Origin: Orychophragmus violaceus
Taxonomy: Eukaryota > Streptophyta > Magnoliopsida > Brassicales > Brassicaceae
Direction: 5' to 3'
NCBI GenBank assembly: GCA_030180135.1
Contig: CM058233.1
Location: forward strand, 107,425,994-107,489,993
Length of the DNA stretch: 64,000 bases
Of this stretch, positions 44,355 through 55,274 are shown in pieces (position 1 is the stretch's first letter; every line of letters begins with the position of its first letter). A program made the position numbers and the translations under genes. The notes below the pieces were generated by a model. That model was not told the origin of the DNA. It did not search any database and worked only from the letters and a program-made list of their open reading frames with translations.

Positions 44355-44371
44355 GCTAAGTGTGGGGGAGT
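44334..44371 (+). promoter_or_regulatory. Hairpin plus polypurine tract
   Basis: TTTGCTTG-AGGG-CAAGCAAA (44334-44353) is a perfect 8-bp stem immediately followed by AAGTGTGGGGGAGT against the 3' LTR. Confidence 0.88.
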
Positions 44372-45604
44372 TGATATATCATGGTTTTTACCCATTTTAG
44401 ACCATGATATAGTTGTGTTTTTAGAGTCTTTTGTCTTTGTTTAGAGTCTTTTACAGGTTAAATCAGGATTGAAGCTAATTGGAGCTAATTGGAGATATTT
44501 GGAGCATTTTGGGACTTTTGGGACGTTTTGGCCGAGAGCTTAACTCACTGTTCGTATAATTGATCATGCGTCGATCGTTGCACTCAAAGCATCGATCGAT
44601 GCAGTCGCGAGATGGGCCGTACACGTCGGTTTGACAAGTATTGAAGATTTACAAAGAAGCCCAAGATAGTTCCAGTATTTACACAGAAGCCCCATCCGAG
44701 ATTATGCCTATATAATAGAGTTTTTAGAGTTTTTATTATAAGTTTTGACATACGCTTTATAGTTGGCTTTCATAATTAAGAGCAGAGGATTTTTAGAGCT
44801 TTTGGGGGCTGATCTGAACCTGATTCATCATCTGTATTTGGAGAAGATTTCGAACCCCTTTTACTCTTATTCTTTTATGCAATTTACTTATCATATGATC
44901 ATGTTTTCATTATCTATGTCTGAGTAGATTCCTAGTTAGGCTTAGGGTTTCTCACATAGGATTTCATGACTTGCTAGACTTGTTCAATTTCAGTTAAGGA
45001 TTCAAACTATATCTGTTCTTCAATTTAATTGTGCTTAAAGCTAGTTCTAACCTGATCAATTAGAATCTAGATCTTAGGTTGCTAAATACGTCACGGAAGT
45101 GGGGTTTAGGAACCAGAATTAATTAAATTGGGCAATTAAACTTTGCGCAAACGAAAGTTTGGTTTAGGATAATTGTGAACATATCAAACTTGGACTTATT
45201 GCTAGTTTAATCTGTTAGTTCTCGCAAACGGAAGTTTGGTTTGCTGCACTTAGACTTAGAGAATTACCGCAAAGGAATTTGGTTAATTCTATATCTGTGT
45301 TTTGAGTTCTAGAACTGTGTTTAATTAGATCCTTGCTGAATGAACTGTCTGCTAGTCTGATTTCCTGAGAATACCCTAGGTTTGACGCTTTTAATTACTT
45401 GCTTTCACAACCAATAAATCTCTGCTACTGATTTACCTTCTTGCACTGTTTTCAATACAATCACATTGCTTATTTCTAGTATTCATTCCCTACGGTTTGA
45501 TTCTCTTGAGACCAAGTGTCCCTGTGGATTCGATAACCCTATATACTACTTTGACATTGTTGTTCACTTGCAGTTTAGTATAGGGATTAATTCTTGACCT
45601 ATCA
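44372..45604 (+). repeat. 3' LTR of Athila/Tat-like element
   Basis: 1233 bp, same length as the 5' LTR. Differences seen near 44384, 45153, 45267, 45320 and 45560. The same CGATCG pair is at 44572 and 44593. Confidence 0.93.
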
Positions 45605-46560
45605 GCAACTCCAAAGGATCATCACAATCTTGGATCATCTACTTCAAAAAAAAAAAAAACAAATGATAAGTAGACCAATAAACAAACGTTACCAAGAGAG
45701 TCTATCCATGGACTACACTTCTCTTTAGAGATTAGTCTGAGCTTTTTTATAGGCTTGTGATACTCCCAAATTAATCAAAAAAAAAAACGTTACTAGCACG
45801 GTTAAACCGGATATACTTGGTGTCCATTGAACCGGACTATCCGATTATTGAAAAAAAACAAACGTGCACATACACAATGTTTATCGATAAGGATAATTTT
45901 ATAACTAAAACTTTCAACTTTATAAGCATTTCAATGTATATTTTTCTTTTGTAAACTAGTTATTACATAACAAAAGCATAGTAGATATTATGGTTCTTAA
46001 ATAATTGAAATGAAGCGTGTTAAACAAGTTACCTGAATAAGAAAAGAACATATCGTCAAGTTCCTCACATTGATCAGATTGAAAACAAGACGAGAAATAT
46101 CTAACCCTCCTGTCTTTTGATAATACATCAACGTGAGCAAATGTTCTTCAACACCAATATTTCTTCTGACAGGGCTTGAGAAATCAATAACAAGATTTTT
46201 GGTTTGTTTTGAGGCAGCAAATTCTACTAGAGACAACATCTCTGCCTCAAAACACATCGGTTGGGATAGATAAAGTTCGAAACTATCAATGACTTCACCG
46301 GTAAATCTAGAGATCCATTGACTTACAGTGCTACTAAACAAAGCCCTCTCAGACTTTATGGTTTCTATATCGAATCCAGATAAGTTCACGAACTCAGATT
46401 CTTTGAATACAAGGTTTGTTGTTTTGAAACAAAGATTCTTCCATCGTTTAGCAAGTACACTTGTCTGGACAGATTGTTTGAAAGGCAAGAGTGAGATGAT
46501 TGAAACCAGAAGACAATCAGGTAAACTCGAGAGTAGATCTTGTTTTCTTCTTGAATCCAT
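45605..46560 (-). pseudogene. F-box/FBD gene copy A, 5' half (exon 1 and exon 2a)
   Basis: Exon 1 runs from ATG 46560 (MDSRRKQDLL) to 46033 and is the same length (528 nt) as in the paralog at 49768-49241. The F-box is at residues 8-45 (LLSSLPDCLLVSIISLLP, then VLAKRWKNL), which would bind SKP1 in an SCF ubiquitin ligase. Exon 2 starts at 45638 (MIQDCDDP) and is cut after 34 nt by the LTR element at 45604. The remainder is at 38902-38377. The truncated frame could still give an F-box-only peptide. Confidence 0.88.
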
Positions 46561-46611
46561 GATGAAAATGTGATGATTGAGAGGGAACAAACGAGGAGAT
46601 GCAAGAGACAA

Positions 46612-47678
46612 GATTGGTGTCTGTTGAGTAAGCCAATGGTTTTAACACTTTAGAGAGTTGTCTATTTATATGTTTTTTTGAAAGGTTTCAAATGTTTAGG
46701 TTGTGATGATAGTGCTTTAACTCTTGAAACCTTTCATACCTTTGTTCTGCCCTTTTTTATTAACTATATTACCTTTAAATTTTGTACAAAAATATATTAT
46801 TGGTTCATAATAATGGTTTGGGAATGCTTGTTATAGATTTTTATTAGTAAGAAATTTCAAAATATTATTTTCAAAATAAATTAGTTTCTGCGCGCACTTT
46901 TTCAATTTTTTTGGGGTATAATATTCATGTTTTTAGCATCGATAATAAATATGCACATAACTGTATTTTAAAATAAAGTTTAACTTAATCAAATTTAAAT
47001 ATAATAATTGGAATTTTTTTAATTGTATTTCAAAATAGATTTATATAAACAATCTATGGCTTTTTTCAATTAAAGTCTTAATATGGTATCTGAACAAATC
47101 TACTTAAAAAAATTGGTTATCGGATTTATGTATAAAAACAGATTTATATAAATTATCTATGGCTCTTTTTAATTAATGTTTCATTATTGTATCTAAACAA
47201 ATCTACTTTTATCTGAAATTGATCATAAACATAAATGGATGAAAAATAGTAAACATTTTGAAGCTATTATAATATTTACTATGTTTTGCTGTTTTTTTGC
47301 TTGCAAATTTTTTTTCAGTTGAAACCTTTACAAAAAATGTCAAATTTGAGATACATAAACTACAAATTAATTAGCATATGTTTAAAATAGAAAAGAGCGC
47401 CACAAGGAGTAATATATATCATCAACACATATCTAATTACAAAAAGATACTCAAGTTAAAAGATAATACAATGTACATTGTAATTATTATATGGCAAAAA
47501 TCATTTATTTCTATCAGGAAATATTTTTTTTTAAAATCTATAACAAGCATTTTTATAACTAAAATTTTAAGTTTAACTTTGTCGAAAAGAAATATTAAAA
47601 AATAGTTAACGATCATAATAAAAGGAAACAAATACCTTGCTCTTGTTAACATTCACATCATTTTAACATAAACAAGAA
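46612..47678. other. Upstream region of F-box copy A with 104-bp repeats
   Basis: Non-coding and homologous to 49860-50910. Two imperfect copies of a unit of about 103 bp lie at about 47034-47220 (words TTATATAAA, CTATGGC, AACAAATCTAC). The paralog has three. Confidence 0.7.
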
Positions 47679-48055
47679 ATGAATTCTTCTCATTCAACTT
47701 CCTCTCTGTCCAACTTAGGAGATAACCAAGCATCAGAGAAGCCTTGCACGCCTTCCACTATCCTTCCATCCAGTCATCATCTCCCAAGTTTCCAAATTGT
47801 TCAAAGACTTTGTGGTCACGAAGAAAATCTACGAAGAACGGTTACACATTAAATGCTTAGAACGTGTAATGTACATTTGCTTGGGGTCTTTCTTAGGCAA
47901 CCAAGACAAGTGGTACTTGCTATAGATTTTTTAAAAAATCTATAACAGTCATCTCCCAAGTTTCCAAATTGTTCAAAGACTTTGTGGTCACGAAGAAAAT
48001 CTACGAAGAACGGTTACACATTAAATGCTTAGAACCTGTAATGTACATTTGATAA
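47679..48055 (+). pseudogene. Kelch-type F-box gene fragment with partial duplication
   Basis: From ATG 47679 (MNSSHSTSS) the frame breaks near 47743, then continues in another frame as ARLPLSFHPVIISQVSKLF and KDFVVTKKIYEERLHIKCL, an F-box followed by the linker typical of Brassicaceae kelch F-box proteins. It stops at about 47928. A second copy of the F-box end (47947-48051) follows directly. Kelch repeats are absent. It is homologous to the relic at 60478. Confidence 0.75.
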
Positions 48056-48090
48056 TTTTTATTTTTTGAATTTATGTTTAATAATATTTG

Positions 48091-48122
48091 TACTCGCACA
48101 TGCTACGAGCGAATTATACTAG
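48091..48122 (+). mobile_element. Possible Helitron 3' terminus
   Basis: CTCGCACATGCTACGAGC, a weak hairpin, followed by CTAG (48119-48122) and a host T. Degenerate; the body and 5' end are not identified. Confidence 0.35.
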
Positions 48123-48384
48123 TGTATTATTAAAGATCATAGACTTAATGTTTTGAAAATCAAATCAGACTAAACCAAACCAAACCGAAACTACAACAAT
48201 TAAGTCTCTAAACCAAGCAAACTAAATTTCCATATCTTTACCAATTGCTTTCCCATCAAACTAGGGGGGCTTAGTTAATAACAGAATCAGATCCAGATAA
48301 AAATATCCACCCTTAATATTAAATAAATAGGTATAACTAGCAAAGATCATTTTCCAGTTTCCACTAGAAAATCTCTAAAATGCT

Positions 48385-49768
48385 TCAATCAAGAGCCTTG
48401 TGTAGAGTGATTCGTAAATGCCTCGAACCTCTCTCTACATTCTGATGAACCTCCTCGGCTGCATTCAGTACCAACCTCCTTTGATCATGGTTCAATCCCT
48501 TTGCCTCATAAAGATCAAGCCGTTCCATCACACGTCCGTTTCGGATCAGGTACTGCAGCACATATAACTCGTTGGAGCCGCCACGAAAGTTCTTTACTTC
48601 TACAACTTTAAGTGTCCTTTCCAAACACTCATAAGTTTTGTTTGTGAGCCAATATGTTTTTGGATCGAATGGCCACCAAAATCTCTGAAAAATCCAATGA
48701 AAGTCAACAGCGTTTTAACAAATAACCTATGTGACTCGAAGATTTAAATATGCATGTAAGAAAGAAAAGAACAACAACTTGCCACGATACGCTCAGTAGT
48801 ATCTGTATCGAACGTGAGAGATTCCAGTTTCGGACAGCAGTTGAGAAATATTGTAATTCCCATGAACTCATTTGGGTTCAGATTTGTCTTCATCACCAAA
48901 TGTTGTGTTTTCATCGGATCATGCAACACTATTGGATCATCACAATCTTGGATCATCTACTTGTAAAAAGCAAATGATAAGTAGACCAAAAAAACAAACG
49001 TTACTAACACGTCTGAACCGGATAAACCAAATATAGGATTTCATAATGTACGTTGAACCGGATTACATGAGTTATCGTAAAAAAAAACAAATAACGGTAA
49101 GGAGAATCTTAACTAAAACTTTCAACTTTATAAGCATTTCAATGTATATTTTTCTTTTGTAATCTAGTTTTTACATAACAAAAACATGGTAGATATTATG
49201 GATCTTAAATAATTGAAATGAAGCGTGTTAAACAAGTTACCTGAATAAGAAAAGAGCAAATCGTCAGACTCCTCACATTTATCAGATTGAAGATGAGACG
49301 AGAAATATCTAACCCACGGGTCTTTTGATAATACATCAACGTGAGCAAATGTTCTACAACACCAATCTTTCTTCTGACAGGGCTTGAGAAATCAATAACA
49401 AGATTTTTGGTTTGTTTCGAGGCAGCAAATTCAACTAGAGACAACATCTCTGCCTCAAAACACATCGGTTGGGATAGATAAAGTTCGAAACTATCAATGA
49501 CTTCACCGGTAAATCTTGAGATCCATTGACGTATAGTGCTACTAAACAAAGCCCTCTCAGACTTTATGGTTTCTATATTGAATCCAGATATGTTCACGAA
49601 CTCAGATTCTTTGAATACAAGGTTTGTTGTTTTGAAACAAAGATTCTTCCATCGTTTTGCAAGAACACTTGTCTGGACAGATTGTTTGAAAGGCAAGAGT
49701 GAGATGATTGAAACCAGAAGACAATCAGGTAAACTCGAGAGTAGATCTCGTTTTCTTCTTGAATCCAT
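48385..49768 (-). CDS. F-box/FBD-like protein, apparently intact (copy B)
   Basis: Predicted exons 49768-49241, 48956-48783 and 48684-48385, all in frame: 333 aa. An N-terminal F-box (LLSSLPDCLLVSIISLLP to RWKNL) would recruit SKP1 into an SCF ubiquitin ligase. The middle matches the LRR-type region of Arabidopsis FBD proteins (GITIFLNCCPKLESLTFD), and the C-terminus the FBD motif (YVLQYLIRNGRVMERLDLYE, then GSRHLRITLHKALD). It is shorter than most FBD proteins (usually about 400 aa or more) because the LRR part is reduced. I chose ATG 49768 because MDSRRKRDLL begins many relatives; an upstream in-frame start exists at 49858. Intron 2 begins GC rather than GT (48782-48781), in an otherwise good donor context (GCAAGT). 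The substrate is unknown. Confidence 0.8.
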
Positions 49769-49859
49769 TATGAAAATGTGATGATTAAGAGGGAAAGAAC
49801 AAACGAGGGGATGCAAGAGACAAGATGGTGTCTGTTGTGTAAGCCGATAATTTAACACT

Positions 49860-51190
49860 TTCCAGAGTTATATATTTATATGTTTTTTGAAAGGTTTCAA
49901 ATGTTTGGGTTGTGATGATAGTGCTTAAACTCTTGAGATCTCTTACCTTTGTTCTGCCTTTTTTATTAACTATATTACCTTTATATTTTGTACAAATATA
50001 TATTATTGGTTCATAATAATGGTTTGGGAATGTTTGTTATAGATTTTTATTAGTAAGAAATTTCAAAGATATTATTTTCAAAATGAATAAGTTTATGCGC
50101 GCGCTTTTTCAAAATATTGTTTGGTATAATATTCACATTTTTAGCATCGATAATAAATATCACATAATTGTATTTTAAAATAAAGTTCAACTTAAACAAA
50201 TTTAAATATAGTAATTATAATTTTTACTATATTTAAAAATAGATTTATATAAAATATCTATAGATTTTTTCAATTAATGTTTTATTATGGTTTCTAAACA
50301 AATCTATTTTTTTAAATGGTTATCAGAATTATCTATAAAAAATATATTTATATAAATTATCTATGGCTCTTTTCAATTGATGTCTTACTATGGTATGTAA
50401 ACAAATCTACTTTTAAAAAGTTGGTTATTGGAATTATCTATAAAAATAGATTTATATAAATTATATGTGGCTCTTTTCAATTAATTTCTTACTATGGTAT
50501 CTAAACAAATCTACTTTTATCTGAACTTGATCATAACAAAAATGGATGAAAATAGTAAAAAATTTGAAGCTATTTATAATATTTACTATGTTTTGCTGTT
50601 TTTTTCCTTGCAATTTTCTTTCAGTTGAAACCTTTACAAAAAAATGTCAAATTTAAGATACATAAAACTACAAAACGTTTAAACCATTGGGAAAATGTTA
50701 AAAGAAATCTAGTAGTTTTGGTTGATTTCATTACAAATTAATTAGCATATGTTTAAAATAGAAAAGAGTGCCACGAGGAGTAATATATATCATCAACACA
50801 TATCTAATTACAAAAAATATACTCAAGACAAAGGATAATACAATGTACATTGAAATCATTATATGGCAAAAATCATTTATTTCTATCAGGAAATATTTTT
50901 TAAACCAAATTTGGCTAACTTGACAAAAAAAAAGAGAAAAAAACTAAATTTTCTTAATTTATTTTTTCTTACATTTGTTTTACTTGAAAAATTGCAACGA
51001 TTGGAAAAACTTAATTAAAATGAAGTATCTAACAACACAAATATCCCATCGTAGTGTTTCACATCATCAAGGGAAAAACGGCCTAAGCCCAATAACAAAA
51101 CATCATACATGTAATTAAGCGTTATGGGCTTAATGTGGATAGATATGGGCTTAAGGCGTTAAGCTTTAATAAGTAAGAATAAGGGTACTA
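49860..51190. other. Intergenic: F-box copy B upstream region and VHA-H promoter side
   Basis: Homologous to 46612-47550 as far as about 50910. Three copies of a 104-bp unit lie at about 50237-50520. The remainder (50910-51190) is the likely promoter region of the next gene; no specific element identified. Confidence 0.6.
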
Positions 51191-51698
51191 TTGGAATTTA
51201 CAGCAAAAAACTGTCAGCGTCTGATTTTTGTGATTTCCCCGCGACTCGTCTTAACTCGTTCAGATCCGAGTTTGGGAGAAGCTCTTGACGTGGCCCTTAT
51301 CATTTCACTTCGTCTTCTCCGTTCTCGTACTCGTTTGAAGCCTTCTTCAGGTCAATGTTGCTCCTCTGTTTTGTTTCCTTCTCAAACCTCGATTTCACTT
51401 TCCTGTGTGTTTCGTCGTTTGATTATTTTTTTGGTTTGATCATCATCTTATTCAATCGATTTTGAAAAAGAGATTTGAATTGCGTTTGCTACTTGATCTG
51501 TTTAAGCTTTTCTTCTCGACATTTCACGGATGCTTGTAGATCGTGATTGTTATGCATTCTTGTTGATTGAATAAAGGTCAATGATGACAGGATGATGACG
51601 AACTTTCGTATCAGATGTTTGATCATGCTTCTTCTGTGTACATTTGTAGGGATTCGGATCAGTTCAATCTAAACTGGTGTTAAGTTTCTCAACTATCC

Positions 51699-54487
51699 AT
51701 GGATCAGGCAGAACTGTCTATGGAGCAGGTTGGTGATATCTGATATGAATGATATCTTAACTTGATTTTGCGTATTCTCAGTATTCAATCTCTCTTGTTA
51801 TTGTACCTTGCAGGTATTGAAAAGGGACATTCCATGGGAGACTTACATGACAACTAAGCTGATTTCAGATGAAGGTCTCCAGCTCTTAAGGCGTTATGAT
51901 AAACAATCTGAAAGTGCTAGGGCACAGTTGCTGGATCAAGTAAGTAAATCTTCTACAACTCTTCTTTTGAGTCACTTTCTCTGTGTTATTAGTGGTTGAA
52001 GTTGTATAATGACCAGAAAAGCATCTACCTTGTCATTATGAGGTGATATGTTGTGTTGTTATTGCAGGATGGTCCAGCTTATGTTCATCTGTTTGTTAGC
52101 ATCTTACGTGATATATTCAAGGAAGAAACAGTGGAATATGTTTTGGCTTTGATTTATGAAATGCTCTCAGGTAAATTAATAAAACGTGACGATATTTGCA
52201 TTCACCTTTTTCATCATTTTAGATACCGACTATTATTAATGCATCAACTTGTTTGCCAGCAAACCCAACACGAGCTCGGTTATTCCATGATAATTCTTTG
52301 GCACATGAGGATACTTACGAGCCTTTCTTGAGGTGAGTCCCTATGCAAATTTTTTATGGCTGTAACTATTTCCCTCGTTTACATTTTTTGCTTTATTTTG
52401 GCTGTTTATCTTCGTAAGTATGCAAGCTAAAAGATATGTCCTCTTTCAGGTTGCTGTCGATGGGAAATTGGTTCATTCAAGAAAAAAGCTGCAAGATCCT
52501 TGCCTGGATAATAAGGTATTGTAGAGTTCGATACTGCTTATCAAACTTTACTAAACATGTCTCTAACGGACATTTCATTTACCTGGCGGGTCTTGCTCTT
52601 TCTCTTGACATATAGTGCTAGGCCTAAAGCTGGCAATGGTGTTATTGCTAATGGAGAAGCTTCAGGTTCTATAAAGCATATTACTACAATTGATGATGTG
52701 CTCAATGGGTTGGTGGAGTGGCTTTGTGCTCAGGTTCTTCTATTCTCTTTTCTCTTTTTCCACTTTGTTTTTGTTCTAGATTATGTTGCCCTTGCATTGT
52801 TTTTTAAGTGGTAGTGATTTGAAAAGAGGTTGAGGTCAATCATAGGCTTCACAATCCTTAATTTTGAAATGCAGTTGAGGCAACCTTCCCATCCTACTCG
52901 TGGTGCTCCAATTGCAATCAGCTGCCTGTCAACACTGCTCAAGGAACCTGTTGTCAGATCATCGTTTGTTCAGGCAGATGGGGTGAAGTTACTTGTCCCT
53001 CTAATCTCACCAGCATCCACTCAGCAGTCTATCCAGGTAACTATATATTTGGTGGAAGTAGTTTTAAGTGAAAAGTGTCCACTAAAGCTGTAGAGAAGTA
53101 TTGCAGTTTCCATATTATGCAAAGTCTTTGGTGGAAAGGCGATGACTAGACAGACACTCGGGGTGAAACCCGTTTTGATTTTCAAATGACTACTAAAAGC
53201 TGTGGATTCATAAAGCTGTGGATTCATATTGCTCCCTAATTCTAAAATGTGGGCTGGATAAATTAGTAACCATTAGATAGTTCTGTTTCAGTTTCTCATT
53301 TTTTCGTAGTAACTAATTCTTGTGATTTGTATGCTCTCGACCAACAGCTTCTCTACGAAACATGTCTCTGCGTTTGGCTTCTGTCCTATTATGAACCCGC
53401 AATAGAGTACTTGGCAACATCTAGGACAATGCAAAGGCTTACGGAAGTGGTTAAGAGCTCGACTAAGGAAAAGGTGAGCTATGTTCTCTTGTGTGATTTG
53501 TTATTTGCTATCTTGCAACTAGTTAAATTTCATATGACATGGTTTGATTGATCATTCAGAATCTCTGTCTGCAATACCAAGATTTTTCGTTTCTTTAATT
53601 GTTTTGGCTCATTAATTTGCATAAATTTTGTGTGATGCACTTGTTATGTTTCTCTGACGGTATTTTGTCTTATAGGTTGTCAGGGTGGTCATATTGACAT
53701 TCAGGAACTTGCTTCCAAAAGGTACATTTGGTGCCCAGATGGTTGATCTTGGACTCCCACATATCATCCACAGTCTGAAAACACAAGCATGGAGTGACGA
53801 GGTTAGACAAATTAAATACAAACCTTATTTCTGCTTCTTATTAGCTGTTATTGTTGAACATGACGTGAGTATCTGTTTTTTAGTGATTGCTACAACACTG
53901 GATGTGTATTAGTAGCATATGAATTTGTTGCAAGCATTAACCTTTTTAACTCTGAATTTTGGAAGGACTTGCTGGATGCACTGAACCAACTAGAAGAAGG
54001 TCTAAAAGACAAGATCAGGAAGTTGAGTTCCTTTGACAAATATAAGCAAGAGGTTCTTCTTGGCAATCTTGACTGGAACCCAATGCACAAAGAGGCCAAT
54101 TTCTGGCGTGAGAATGTCACTAGCTTTGAGGAGAATGACTTCCAGGTAACACAAGCCTCAGAAATCAAAGCTGGCTAGTCCTGTTTAACCTATCACAACA
54201 CAACAATCCTAACCACTTGTTAAAACTTGTGAGTGCAGATACTCAGGGTTCTACTCACAATCCTGGACACGTCAAGTGATCCTAGATCATTGGCGGTGGC
54301 ATGTTTTGATCTCTCGCAGTTCATACAGTACCATGCAGCGGGGAGAGTGATCGTAACAGACCTCAAGGCGAAAGAACGAGTGATGAAACTGATGAACCAT
54401 GAGAACGCTGAGGTTACTAAGAACGCTCTCTTGTGTATTCAGAGGCTTCTCCTTGGTGCTAAGTACGCTAGCTTCTTGCAAGCTTGA
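51699..54487 (+). CDS. VHA-H: V-type proton ATPase subunit H
   Basis: Subunit H is a regulatory V1 subunit that bridges V1 to the membrane sector and couples ATP hydrolysis to proton pumping at the tonoplast and endomembranes. Exons: 51699-51728, 51814-51939, 52068-52170, 52260-52332, 52450-52515, 52616-52733, 52875-53036, 53348-53473, 53676-53801, 53966-54145, 54239-54487; all introns GT-AG and the joined frame is open, 452 aa. The N-terminal half is helical armadillo/HEAT-like ([18 protein letters not shown] segments, [15 protein letters not shown]); the conserved C-terminal part includes [20 protein letters not shown] and ends [17 protein letters not shown]. It closely matches Arabidopsis At3g42050 as I recall it, with about 11 extra residues after PKAGNGV. 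A 5' UTR intron between about 51350 and 51650 is likely. AATAAA at 54677. Confidence 0.96.
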
Positions 54488-54689
54488 TGGGTATGATTCC
54501 ATGTTTCTTTCAATATAATGGAAAGCAACACAAAACACAGACAGTGTTTCCTTTTCTTCCTGTCGATTTGTTGTTAAAACCTGCCCCGACCCCTGCCTGA
54601 TTCTAAGACCATCTCTTTATTTTTGTCCTGAAAAATGTGATGTTGTTCCTGTTCTTTCTTTTGTATTTATTTATTCAATAAAATGGCCT

Positions 54690-55274
54690 CGAAGAATGCT
54701 ATTGTTTACAGAGCAATTTTGAGCCCGTTTGTTTATTTGACTGATGCAAGTGAGATAATAAGTTTGATTGGTATAATAAGTTTTGATTGGTAAGTTGCCG
54801 AATGACGCAATCACATATGAAATCGCAATTCCATAACTTTACTAATAAAAAGAACTTGTGGAATAGGAAGAAAACATGGAAATGCAAATTTGTGTTTTCG
54901 CTGGAAAAATACAATATCCATACGGAACAGTGAAGTTTATATAGATTATTTGCGGAATTAACATTAGTTTGATCGGTAATTTTTGGAATTGCGTTATCAA
55001 ATCTAATTCCACCATTACGCGATTATTTAAATGTTACTGATCGAAACCAACCATATGCATGTTTAGTCGGATTCATGCATTCTCGGCTAATTTTATCATA
55101 TAATCTTTCAGAATTACACACACAAAAACATACACACACACATTTATAAAGGTATTGCTTCATTTTACAACTAGAATCATCACATCTATGATCTTGGATG
55201 TAAGAAGCATATTATTTATAATCAGTTCATGTATATTGGCTGACCAAACTTACAAAGAAGACTATGAATTTGAA
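54690..55274. other. Intergenic between VHA-H and the cyclase gene
   Basis: The two genes converge. No gene or transposon recognised; the sequence is AT-rich with a CA-rich microsatellite near 55120-55141. Confidence 0.55.

Larger units (their letters stand above)
38908..45604 (+). mobile_element. Athila/Tat-like LTR retrotransposon, Gag-protease only
   Basis: A 6.7-kb complete element with two 1233-bp LTRs (TG...CA) and a perfect target duplication GCAAC (38903-38907 and 45605-45609). Order: 5' LTR, tRNA-Asp primer site, leader, Gag-protease ORF, 1.4-kb non-coding tail, polypurine tract, 3' LTR. There is no reverse transcriptase, RNase H, integrase or envelope-like ORF, so it is non-autonomous. 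It lies inside exon 2 of F-box copy A. I count about five substitutions between the LTRs, so it is fairly young. Confidence 0.93.
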
